Origin: Defluviitaleaceae bacterium
GTDB taxonomy: Bacteria > Bacillota > Clostridia > Lachnospirales > WRAX01
Assembly (NCBI GenBank): GCA_009784615.1
Contig: WRBJ01000010.1
Span: 1 to 53,403 of the forward strand
Length of the DNA: 53,403 bases
Direction: 5' to 3'
Numbering within the stretch: the stretch's first letter is position 1; each line of letters starts with the position of its first letter. Positions 42,639-50,183 of the stretch are shown one piece after another. The position numbers and the translations under genes were made by a program. Below the pieces are notes generated by a model that saw only the letters and a program-made list of their open reading frames with translations, had not been told where the DNA came from and searched no databases.

Positions 42639-43516
42639 GCGTTCTTTTATTGACATACAACCGAGAGCATTTTTTGCCCAAGATAATAGATTGTTTAAAA
42701 AAACAGACCTATCAAGACTATGAAGTTATTTTAGTAAATAATGGTTCGACGGATGGCACTGCTAAAATTTGTGATGAATACGCCTTATTGGATTGTAGGG
42801 TAAAGTTGGTTGTAATGCCTGAAAATAAAGGCAAAGCCCCAGGATTTAATGCTGGGTTAGCTGTGGCGGCTGGCGAATATATAACCTGCGTTGATGACGA
42901 TGACAGATGCAAGCCTAAAATGTTAGCTTTTCTAGTTTCTTTGGCAGAAGATACAGGTGCTGATATTGCGATGTGCGGTAGTTATTATGATTTTGACGGC
43001 AGGCTCGAACCCTATTTTGTAGGTGATGAAAAATTTGTCTTTGAAAGATTGCAGGGTCTTAGAGAACTTCTTAAAAGACAGCTTTACAATGTGGCACCAC
43101 CTACAAAACTTGTGCGTAGAACGCTTTGGGATGGGATTTGGGTACCGATTAACACTATTATTGATGACATACACGTAACATACAAGCTGTTTGAAAGAGC
43201 AAGAAGGGTTGCCGTGCATAACACCCCCCTTTACTATTTTAGAAAGCACGAAGCCAATATGACATCTTTTATAGAAAATCCTAAAATGCTGACCCCTGAG
43301 CTTCTTAGTGAATATATAAATATGTATCAAACCCGTGCAAACTATCTTTTGGAAAAAGCACCAGAGATTGCCGAGGAAATAGAGCAGTCCATAATTGCAT
43401 TTATGCAAAGTATGTGCAAAATAATAACAACCAACGAACTTTTGGGGCTTGAGGAACATTTTAATTTTATGACAAAGTTTTTAAATGATAAAGGAGATGG
43501 ATGTTATGGTGTATAA
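42626..43516 (+). CDS. Family 2 glycosyltransferase
   Basis: A 296-residue GT-A enzyme: ISVLLLTYNREHFLPKII, LVNNGSTDGT and the metal-binding CVDDDDRCKP (DxD type). Transfers a sugar from a nucleotide donor; acceptor unknown. No membrane segment. Starts inside the preceding gene and overlaps the next. Confidence 0.88.
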   Translation: MPKISVLLLTYNREHFLPKIIDCLKKQTYQDYEVILVNNGSTDGTAKICDEYALLDCRVKLVVMPENKGKAPGFNAGLAVAAGEYITCVDDDDRCKPKMLAFLVSLAEDTGADIAMCGSYYDFDGRLEPYFVGDEKFVFERLQGLRELLKRQLYNVAPPTKLVRRTLWDGIWVPINTIIDDIHVTYKLFERARRVAVHNTPLYYFRKHEANMTSFIENPKMLTPELLSEYINMYQTRANYLLEKAPEIAEEIEQSIIAFMQSMCKIITTNELLGLEEHFNFMTKFLNDKGDGCYGV

Positions 43517-44744
43517 ATATGAATATCTGAAGCATATCGAGGAAGATTTGCCTAATATTGACTATAAAGAACACGATGGCAATCTGGTGTTATTTGGCGC
43601 AGGTATAAATGGAGCTATTGTTGCTAGATTGCTAGAGAAACAGGGTGTGCGTTTTTTATGTTTTGCAGATAGCGACCATAGAAAATGGGGAACTGACTAT
43701 TTGGGTTATACTGTGCTTTCGCCAGAACAAATGAAGCAAATGCACCCCAATGCTACGATACTAATAACACCGTATACAGTTAGTGCCGCATATAAGCAAA
43801 TAAAGAAAATGGGTTATGATAATATAATAACGCCTTTATCTTTGATTTTAGAATTTGATACAAATGATGTGATGGAGGCTTTGCCGGATGATTTTTCGCA
43901 AAACAGATTATTTGCGTCTATGAATTATTATATGCGAAAGCTAATTTCGTTTTATGATATTGACTTTAAAAGAATTGTGCTTATGATAACCGAGCGTTGC
44001 ACCTTGCGCTGCAAAGAATGTCAATCTCTTATGCCGCATTTTGAAAACCCGAAAGATATTGAATGGGATGTTATTAAAAAATCGTTAGAAAGACTGTTGT
44101 CTGTTTCTCGTTTTGAAGGTGTGTATATGGAAGGTGGGGAGATTTTCTTGCATCCCAATATAGCGGATATTTTGGAGCTTTTAATTGAATCACCTAATAT
44201 GTATAGCGTAACACCTATAACAAACGGCACTTTGATACCAAACGAGCGCACCTTAAAAGCTCTTGAGCATCCTAAGGTTTTTGTGAGAATATCTAATTAC
44301 AGAGAACACTCCAAAAATATGCAAAACTTAATAAAAGTGTTTGAAGAAAGAGGAATAAAGCACTATGTTTACAATTATCAATGGCATAAACTTTCAGAAA
44401 TTCGTCTATACGAACGGACTGATGAAGAATTGCAGGTTATGCTTGAAAATTGCTGTACAGGAGATGGTGCGCCACCAGTAAAAGGCGGCAGGATTTATAG
44501 ATGTCCTTTTGCGGCTAATGCAGAGAGTTTGGGCATTGTTCCAAAACGAGAAGGAGATTCCTTTAATATAATGGCAGAGCCTTTTAACCCTACAGAATTT
44601 AAAGAGAATTTGGACAAGTTTTTTAAAAGCAGAAATGTGTTAGAGGCTTGCAAATATTGTGCTGGGCGTAATTATGCTGGCGAGCGCACAATAGCAGGCG
44701 AACAGCTTGTTGGCAAAGCACCTGAATTACCAAAATTTTCTTAG
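43506..44744 (+). CDS. Radical SAM protein with N-terminal Rossmann-like domain
   Basis: A 412-residue protein. Residues 20-110 carry a nucleotide-fold module (VLFGAGINGAIVARLLEKQGVRFLCFAD, YTVLSPEQMK) like that of the nearby methyltransferases. The radical SAM motif CTLRCKEC (CxxxCxxC) lies near residue 165, with MEGGEIFLH after it, and a C-terminal CKYCAGR may hold a further cluster. Radical SAM enzymes in sugar clusters often do epimerisation or deoxygenation; the reaction here is unknown. ATG 43506 follows AAGGAG. Confidence 0.82.
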   Translation: MVYKYEYLKHIEEDLPNIDYKEHDGNLVLFGAGINGAIVARLLEKQGVRFLCFADSDHRKWGTDYLGYTVLSPEQMKQMHPNATILITPYTVSAAYKQIKKMGYDNIITPLSLILEFDTNDVMEALPDDFSQNRLFASMNYYMRKLISFYDIDFKRIVLMITERCTLRCKECQSLMPHFENPKDIEWDVIKKSLERLLSVSRFEGVYMEGGEIFLHPNIADILELLIESPNMYSVTPITNGTLIPNERTLKALEHPKVFVRISNYREHSKNMQNLIKVFEERGIKHYVYNYQWHKLSEIRLYERTDEELQVMLENCCTGDGAPPVKGGRIYRCPFAANAESLGIVPKREGDSFNIMAEPFNPTEFKENLDKFFKSRNVLEACKYCAGRNYAGERTIAGEQLVGKAPELPKFS

Positions 44745-44756
44745 GAGGTTAGTAAA

Positions 44757-45617
44757 GTGAAGCCAACAACATTGGAAGGTTTCAAAAACCTGTTAAAAGA
44801 TAGTGAATTTGTTATATTTGGCACAGGCAAGGCGGCTGTGCGCCTTTGGGGCGTATTGGGCAAATTGGGCTTGTCGCCCGTAGCCTTTTTAGATAATTAT
44901 ATTTATGGCATTGAGAAAAATAGCGGCTTGCCAATATTTAAACCCACAGAATATAATTGGGGCAACAAGCGCACCCTTGTTTTGCTTAGTATAGTTACTG
45001 ATAGCAAGTCGGATGAAGTTTTTAAACAGTTAATAAACCAAGGTATTAGCGAGGATTTAATGATGACCTTGGAAGAAGTTGCACAAGCACTTATAAGTGT
45101 TGATATAACTTGGCAAAACACCGATGAAAACACCTTTGACTGGAGCAGAAACAACCACCGCATAGAAGAAATGGCTAAGATGATAGGCGGCAATATAACA
45201 TCTGTAGCTGATTTGGGTTGCGGAAACCAGCATTTAAAAAGCCTTTTGTCGTCGTCTTTTAAATATGTTCCAATTGATTATATTTCTCGTTCTGAAGATA
45301 CTGTGGTTTTGGATTTTAATAATGACATTTTGCCGCAAATATCCGTTGACTGTATGTTTTTAAGCGGAATTATTTCATACATCGAAGATTTGCCGAATTT
45401 TTTTGACTGGGTGTGTACTGGTGCGGCAAAGCAAATCGTTATTGGTCATCGTTACCCATATTCTGCTGCGAAAGAGAAGTTTTTTAGTATGACAGCAAGC
45501 CCTTCTTTTGATGAAGTAAAAGATTTTGTATGTAACAGGGGGTTTTTGTTGGTTAATACTAAAAACATTACACAAAATAATCTTGAATACGCTATAATGA
45601 GTTTTGAGAGGATATGA
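44757..45617 (+). CDS. Class I SAM methyltransferase with N-terminal Rossmann-like domain
   Basis: A 286-residue protein starting at GTG behind TTAGGAGG. The N-terminal module FVIFGTGKAAVRLWGVLGKLGLSPVAFLDN..LPIFKP repeats the layout of three other proteins of this cluster. The C-terminal part has VADLGCGNQHLKSLL (SAM loop), VPIDY and VLDFNND, a class I methyltransferase fold. Substrate unknown; sits between radical SAM and glycosyltransferase genes. Confidence 0.78.
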   Translation: MKPTTLEGFKNLLKDSEFVIFGTGKAAVRLWGVLGKLGLSPVAFLDNYIYGIEKNSGLPIFKPTEYNWGNKRTLVLLSIVTDSKSDEVFKQLINQGISEDLMMTLEEVAQALISVDITWQNTDENTFDWSRNNHRIEEMAKMIGGNITSVADLGCGNQHLKSLLSSSFKYVPIDYISRSEDTVVLDFNNDILPQISVDCMFLSGIISYIEDLPNFFDWVCTGAAKQIVIGHRYPYSAAKEKFFSMTASPSFDEVKDFVCNRGFLLVNTKNITQNNLEYAIMSFERI

Positions 45618-45618
45618 T

Positions 45619-46617
45619 ATGTCAAAAGTTCATATTAGAATGCGTGCCTATAATGCGAAAGATACGTTAAATAGGGCTGTTGATAGCATACTTAATCAAA
45701 CGCATAAAGATATTGTTTTATATTTAATTGAAAACGGCTCTACTGACGACGGAGAAACCCGTAAAATTGTGAAAGAATATGCAAGATGCGATTCTCGTGT
45801 TGTTCCATTTTATGTGGATAAAAATAATGTTTATGAAGGTCGAAACATTAAATTAAAAGATTGGAACCAAATTTGCGATATTGAAGATGGCGGATGTTTT
45901 TGCACATTAGATGCGGATGATGAATATGCTTTGGATTTTTTTGAAAAAGCGATTGATTTTATGAAAGAAAATGAGCTTGATATTGTTGCTTGCGGTAATG
46001 AGAGAATATCGGCAAAAACAGGTATGGTTGAAGATGGTGGATGGTTTTTAGATAATACTATGATACTTAACGGCGAAGGATTTGTTGAACATTTCCCCGA
46101 ATATTTAAATTTTATGCGTACCATTTGGGGCAAGATGTATTCTGTATCTTTGTTAAAAGAACTTAACTTTTCTGATATTGTTAAAAAAGCGACGAACACG
46201 CATTATGGAGCCGATACTATATTTACATTGGACGCATTTAGGCAAGCACGGCGGGTTGGCATACTTGCTGGTACACACCATAAATATTTTGTTTACCCTA
46301 CATCCGTAATGCGCACTTATGAAGATAGATATTTTGCGTCAGAAATAAAGATTTTTGAAGCCTTTTTGGAATATTTACAGCTTAGCAATGCCGTAACGCC
46401 TAAGAATTTAGACCGCATTTACAACGCCTATGCCAGCGGGACAAGCAATGTTATTAAAGTTGTTTTGCAAGCTGATATAAGTGATTTAGAAAAACGGCAG
46501 GTTGTGAAAGATGTTTTAAGCCATAGATATACCAAAGAAGCCCTTGCACGAGATGGTGTACACGATGTTCATAAATTGTTTCTTAATAATGTTGATTTTG
46601 ATGGGATAGGTGAATGA
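45619..46617 (+). CDS. Family 2 glycosyltransferase
   Basis: A 332-residue GT-A protein with HIRMRAYNAKDTLNRAVDSILNQTHKDI, LIENGSTDDG and CTLDADDEYA (DxD region). Its first residues MSKVHIRMRAYN differ from the usual SVIIPxYN. Acceptor unknown. Start at 45619 was chosen because the upstream ATG falls within the preceding gene's end; GAGAGG is close by. Confidence 0.85.
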   Translation: MSKVHIRMRAYNAKDTLNRAVDSILNQTHKDIVLYLIENGSTDDGETRKIVKEYARCDSRVVPFYVDKNNVYEGRNIKLKDWNQICDIEDGGCFCTLDADDEYALDFFEKAIDFMKENELDIVACGNERISAKTGMVEDGGWFLDNTMILNGEGFVEHFPEYLNFMRTIWGKMYSVSLLKELNFSDIVKKATNTHYGADTIFTLDAFRQARRVGILAGTHHKYFVYPTSVMRTYEDRYFASEIKIFEAFLEYLQLSNAVTPKNLDRIYNAYASGTSNVIKVVLQADISDLEKRQVVKDVLSHRYTKEALARDGVHDVHKLFLNNVDFDGIGE

Positions 46618-46618
46618 T

Positions 46619-47764
46619 ATGAAGCGGTTTTTGTTTTACGCACATCCGGGTACGTATAATCACGGGGCGCAAGCCATTGCCAAAACCACCATTTGTATGA
46701 TAAGAGAAAAATACGGCAACAAGGCGCATATTGCTGTATCGTCGCATTTTCCCGAACAGGATAGGCAATTTGGGTTGGATGCTGACGAGTTTTTTTCTGT
46801 AAACCATCAGGTTTGGGGCGAAGAAAAAACAGCGGTATCTTGGGAAGAAAAAGAGGATGTTGCCCGTAAAATGTATGCAGATGCGCTGTCATCTATCACA
46901 CCCGACACAGTGCTACTTTCTGTTGGTGGAGATAATTATTGTTACGACAATTGGCATAGGTTGGCGGTTTTTCAGCAGGCGGCGGCTTCTAAAAACGCTA
47001 AAAGCATTTTATGGGGATGCTCTATCGAACCTGCGGCGATTACACCAAAAATGGTGGATGTTTTAAATACGTATACACATATATTGCCCAGAGAAACAAA
47101 AACCCTAGAAGCCCTTAATAACCACGGCATTAAAAGCGATGTGCATTTAATACCAGACCCCGCTTTTAGACTAGAACCAAAGGCAACCAATATACCCAAA
47201 GGGTTTGATGAAGGAAATGCGGTGGGTATTAACCTAGGCCCGTTGGTAATACGCAGAGAAAAAAAGGCGGGCATAATAAAAGATAATATAGCCGAATTAA
47301 TTGACTATGTGCTATCCAAAACCGATATGCCTATTATATTAATCCCTCACGTTGTAATGCCTGTTGATAATGACCTTAATACGCTTAAAGAGCTTTTGGC
47401 AACTATACCCGACAGGTGGCAATACCGTGTGTGGCTTGTTGATGAAAGTATTTGCGCCGCCAAACGTAAATTTATTATATCTAAATGTAGGTTTTTGGTA
47501 TGCTCAAGAACCCACGCATCCATTGCGGCTTATTCTTCGGGTGTGCCTACCATTGTTTTAGGGTATTCTATCAAATCGGTGGGCATTGGTAAAGATTTGG
47601 GTATGGATAGGTTTGTGGTGGATATTGATAATATTGATAAAAACGGCATTATTTGCGAAACATTTAAAGAGCTTATGACAAACGAAAAAGAAATTCGCTC
47701 ATCCCTTACCAAAAAGGTAATCGAATGTAAAAAACAAACTTCAAAATATTTTGATTTTATCTAG
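46619..47764 (+). CDS. Polysaccharide pyruvyl transferase family protein
   Basis: A 381-residue protein with FYAHPGTYNHGAQAIAKTT near the start, LLSVGGDNYCYD, RETKTLEALNNHGI, PDPAFRLEP and the C-terminal SRTHASIAAYSSGVPTIVLGYSIKSVGIGKDLG. The family adds pyruvate ketals from PEP to sugars, giving the glycan negative charge. ATG 46619 is used; a GTG at 46610 overlaps the previous stop. Last gene of the cluster. Confidence 0.85.
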   Translation: MKRFLFYAHPGTYNHGAQAIAKTTICMIREKYGNKAHIAVSSHFPEQDRQFGLDADEFFSVNHQVWGEEKTAVSWEEKEDVARKMYADALSSITPDTVLLSVGGDNYCYDNWHRLAVFQQAAASKNAKSILWGCSIEPAAITPKMVDVLNTYTHILPRETKTLEALNNHGIKSDVHLIPDPAFRLEPKATNIPKGFDEGNAVGINLGPLVIRREKKAGIIKDNIAELIDYVLSKTDMPIILIPHVVMPVDNDLNTLKELLATIPDRWQYRVWLVDESICAAKRKFIISKCRFLVCSRTHASIAAYSSGVPTIVLGYSIKSVGIGKDLGMDRFVVDIDNIDKNGIICETFKELMTNEKEIRSSLTKKVIECKKQTSKYFDFI

Positions 47765-47770
47765 CCGCAA

Positions 47771-47796
47771 CAGGGACACAATATATTGTGTCCCTG
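47771..47796. repeat. Perfect 26-bp palindrome after the glycan cluster
   Basis: Arms CAGGGA and TCCCTG around CACAATATATTGTG. It is the best copy of the palindrome family at 10220-10247 and 18790-18817. Placed seven bases after the last glycan gene and followed by CTTTAAAA, it may act as a terminator. Confidence 0.8.
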
Positions 47797-47856
47797 CTTT
47801 AAAATCCATAAATAAAAAAAAATTTAAAAAAATCTCAAAAAACTTTTCAAAAATAC

Positions 47857-47885
47857 TTGACAACTCCTATCACTTAGTGTATCAT
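47857..47885 (+). promoter_or_regulatory. Promoter of the RRNPP-like regulator, with palindrome in the spacer
   Basis: TTGACA (47857-47862), exactly 17 bases, TATCAT (47880-47885). The spacer holds CACTTAGTG (47871-47879), a small palindrome placed where a repressor or activator could bind. Confidence 0.7.
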
Positions 47886-47942
47886 TATATAAAAGGTTGT
47901 CGAATTATCTTTTAAATCCATTGTTGGGGGTGGTTATTGTAT

Positions 47943-49283
47943 ATGCAACACATAGAAAACATCGGCGTATTGTCTGTGGTAGATAAAATAAAGCTATTGC
48001 GAAACAAACAAGAAGTAAGCCAATACAAACTTGCAGATATAGCACTAACCAGCCAAAGAAAAATATCAAATATCGAAACTGGCATTGGTAGGTACATAGA
48101 AGACGAGCTACTCCTTGTCAAGAAATATTTAGGCATTGAAGGTATGCCTTTGACAGATGACGAGTGTAACACATTTAGGGGACGCTTGTACCACTGGCGT
48201 GATATGATTAGAAAACACCAAATAGACGAAGCGGAAAAACTTCAAGACGAGCTAAAAGGCATTGTTAATCTTGAAATTTTCGATTTTGATATGCCCACGC
48301 TTTATAGGTTGTTTGAGGCTTTATTGCTTATCGTTAGAAACAAAGGGGATGACCTTGTTGTTGCCGAAGAAAAACTTCGTACCCTAGAAAATTCTTTGGA
48401 CGATATGACCGAAGAACACCGCTATTATTATGATTTTCATATGGGTGCATTATATGCTAGACGCAATGATTTTGAGACCGCTATAGAATTTTATTACAAA
48501 GCCCTTGATAGAAAGAAAAAGCAAAAAGACAATTTGCTAGATAGCGAAGAAAAGATTTATTATAATTTGGCATTGTGTTATACAGATTTGGAACAATTAA
48601 GCCGTGCAACGGTGTTTTTAAGTAGGATGCCGAAAATAGGCTCTGAAGATAAAACGTCAAGCCGTAGCTTAGGTGTGGATATAATGCGAGCTATGAATTA
48701 TTATAAGATAGGTTTGCCTAATGAAGCCGAAGAATTACTAAACGATTGCCTTATGAGAGCGAAAATCGTAAATAATCAACCATTTATCGGTTTATCTTTA
48801 GCTCATTTAGGTGCTATGCATAGATATTTACAGAATTGGGAGAAAGCTATCGAATACCTAGACCAAGCATTGGATGCCTTTGGCACAGATGCCGAACATT
48901 TTCGATATAGTTCTTGGGTTTTATACTTCAAATTTCGTTGCAGAATGGAACTTGGAGGATTAGCAAAAATCGAAAAAGAATTAAGGGATTTAAAAAACTC
49001 TTTAAGCAAAAGAGAGATTGACGAATATAGCGACTTTTTAGAAACCCTATATAAAACATTGCTACATATTGTCGGTGTAAAAAAGTGTATGAGCCGATAC
49101 GATAAAAATTCTGTTGACTATTTAGAAACCACCTCTGTACAATTCTTTGAAAAATATAGTCATAGACTTGAAGCCATTGATTGTTACAAACTTCTCGTAC
49201 AACATTTTGAAAGAACAAGCCAGCAAAAAAAGTCTTTAGAAGCTAATAAAGCAATGGTAAAAATTTACGAGAGGATGGTGTAA
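47943..49283 (+). CDS. XRE-TPR transcriptional regulator, RRNPP-like
   Basis: A 446-residue protein: an N-terminal XRE helix-turn-helix (about residues 10-65, KIKLLRNKQEVSQYKLADIALTSQRKISNIETG) and a long TPR-type C-terminal region (YYDFHMGALYARRNDFETAIEFYYKAL, YYNLALCYTDLEQLSRA, LAHLGAMHRYLQNWEKAIEYLDQAL). This is the build of PlcR/NprR/Rgg-like regulators that bind small secreted peptides. The two tandem exported mini-peptides directly after it support a peptide-sensing role. ATG 47943 is preferred: the GGGGGTGG site is too close to the TTG at 47937. Its last ten codons are duplicated downstream. Confidence 0.85.
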   Translation: MQHIENIGVLSVVDKIKLLRNKQEVSQYKLADIALTSQRKISNIETGIGRYIEDELLLVKKYLGIEGMPLTDDECNTFRGRLYHWRDMIRKHQIDEAEKLQDELKGIVNLEIFDFDMPTLYRLFEALLLIVRNKGDDLVVAEEKLRTLENSLDDMTEEHRYYYDFHMGALYARRNDFETAIEFYYKALDRKKKQKDNLLDSEEKIYYNLALCYTDLEQLSRATVFLSRMPKIGSEDKTSSRSLGVDIMRAMNYYKIGLPNEAEELLNDCLMRAKIVNNQPFIGLSLAHLGAMHRYLQNWEKAIEYLDQALDAFGTDAEHFRYSSWVLYFKFRCRMELGGLAKIEKELRDLKNSLSKREIDEYSDFLETLYKTLLHIVGVKKCMSRYDKNSVDYLETTSVQFFEKYSHRLEAIDCYKLLVQHFERTSQQKKSLEANKAMVKIYERMV

Positions 49284-49440
49284 GTCTATGAAAAAAAGAA
49301 TTTTAGCGGTATTTGTAATTTTTGCTATGTTGTCTGCTTTAAGTGTAACGGTGGTTTTTGGCGGTCCTGGCAGTATGTCCCCACCAATCGAATTTAACCC
49401 AACCTCAGCACCAATTATCTTACCAGAAATGGAAGAATAG
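49251..49440 (+). repeat. Tandem 190-bp repeat, unit 1
   Basis: Starts GCAATGGTAAAAATTTACGA within the last ten codons of the regulator and ends at the stop of peptide gene 1. Unit 2 follows with no gap. Confidence 0.95.
49288..49440 (+). CDS. Exported 50-residue propeptide 1 (candidate signalling peptide)
   Basis: Begins MKKRILAVFVIFAMLSALSV, a Sec signal peptide, with a likely cut near TVVFG, and a 25-residue tail starting GGPGSMSPPIEFNP and ending TSAPIILPEMEE. It starts five bases after the regulator stop, with GAGAGGATGG in the regulator's last codons as ribosome site. Size, export signal and position are those of pheromone precursors of RRNPP regulators (PapR, NprX, Phr). The proline-rich middle part differs from that of copy 2. 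Confidence 0.8.
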   Translation: MKKRILAVFVIFAMLSALSVTVVFGGPGSMSPPIEFNPTSAPIILPEMEE

Positions 49441-49630
49441 GCAATGGTAAAAATTTACGAGAGGATGGTGTAAGTCTATGAAAAAAAGAATTTTAGCAGT
49501 ATTTGTAATTTTTGCTATGCTGTCTGCTTTAAGTGTAACGGTGGTTTTCGGTGGTCCCGGTAGCTCAAATCCGCCAATCGAACTAAAACCAACCTCAGCA
49601 CCAATTATCTTACCAGAAATGGAAGAATAA
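49441..49630 (+). repeat. Tandem 190-bp repeat, unit 2
   Basis: Exact-length direct copy of 49251-49440, including the end of the regulator gene (ten codons plus stop, here untranslated from the regulator frame). Differences from unit 1 are confined to the peptide gene. Confidence 0.95.
49478..49630 (+). CDS. Exported 50-residue propeptide 2 (candidate signalling peptide)
   Basis: Same signal peptide as propeptide 1, tail starting GGPGSSNPPIELKP and ending TSAPIILPEMEE. Relative to copy 1 there are eight silent codon changes, and four replacements, all within residues 30-37 (MS to SN, FN to LK), while the last twelve residues are identical. The stop changes from TAG to TAA. This pattern points to selection on both the constant and the variable part. 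Confidence 0.8.
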   Translation: MKKRILAVFVIFAMLSALSVTVVFGGPGSSNPPIELKPTSAPIILPEMEE

Positions 49631-49696
49631 TCTGGTAAAGCTACACCCAATTAATTAGCTCCTTTTGGTTTCATTTGAAATAACTCCTTCGTAATC

Positions 49697-49734
49697 AAAA
49701 ACACGGAAAAGATTAATTTCTTTTCCGTGTTTTT
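49697..49734 (+). terminator. Terminator after the propeptide genes
   Basis: 15-bp stem AAAAACACGGAAAAG (49697-49711) / CTTTTCCGTGTTTTT (49720-49734), followed by a T-rich stretch. Confidence 0.8.
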
Positions 49735-49810
49735 GTTTGTCTGTTTTTGTTTGTCGAAATATGTCGAAACGTGGTGCAAGCAAGCCTCAATTTTTTGTAA
49801 AATACTTGCT

Positions 49811-49839
49811 TTGACATATTATACCAAAGATGGTAAATT
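49811..49839 (+). promoter_or_regulatory. Promoter of the AbrB-type gene with inverted repeat
   Basis: TTGACA (49811-49816), 17-base spacer, TAAATT (49834-49839). The spacer contains TACCAAAGA (49822-49830), whose exact reverse complement TCTTTGGTA recurs at 49865-49873. The pair could be an operator. Confidence 0.6.
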
Positions 49840-49907
49840 GTAACCATAACCAGCAACACAAAAATCTTTGGTACAAAAGTGCCAATCAAAAAACGGAGGA
49901 AACAAAA

Positions 49908-50183
49908 ATGAGTTTAGTAATCAAAAAAGGAACAAAAGAACCATCAACGCAAAACATTAGAACAGTGGACGAGTTTGGCCGCATTGTTCTACCAAGAACA
50001 GTAAGGGATTATCTAGCCATATATCCTTACGACAAGTTCGAGATTATTATGGATAACGGCAATATTATCCTAGCAAGGCACGAGCCTAGATGTATGGCTT
50101 GTGATGATGAAACTGATGTGCGTAAGTTACATAGGGCGTATCTTTGTGGAGAGTGTCGGGAGGCTGTTAAAAAGACGCTATAA
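49908..50183 (+). CDS. AbrB/SpoVT-type transcriptional regulator with C-terminal zinc-ribbon-like Cys
   Basis: A 91-residue protein. Residues 16-60 (NIRTVDEFGRIVLPRTVRDYLAIYPYDKFEIIMDNGNIILARHEP) form an AbrB swapped-hairpin DNA-binding domain, as in transition-state regulators. The tail has CMAC and CGEC, a likely metal site. ATG 49908 follows CGGAGG; an upstream in-frame ATG at 49830 lies in the promoter. Its 3' end overlaps the convergent glycosyltransferase gene by six bases. Confidence 0.88.
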   Translation: MSLVIKKGTKEPSTQNIRTVDEFGRIVLPRTVRDYLAIYPYDKFEIIMDNGNIILARHEPRCMACDDETDVRKLHRAYLCGECREAVKKTL

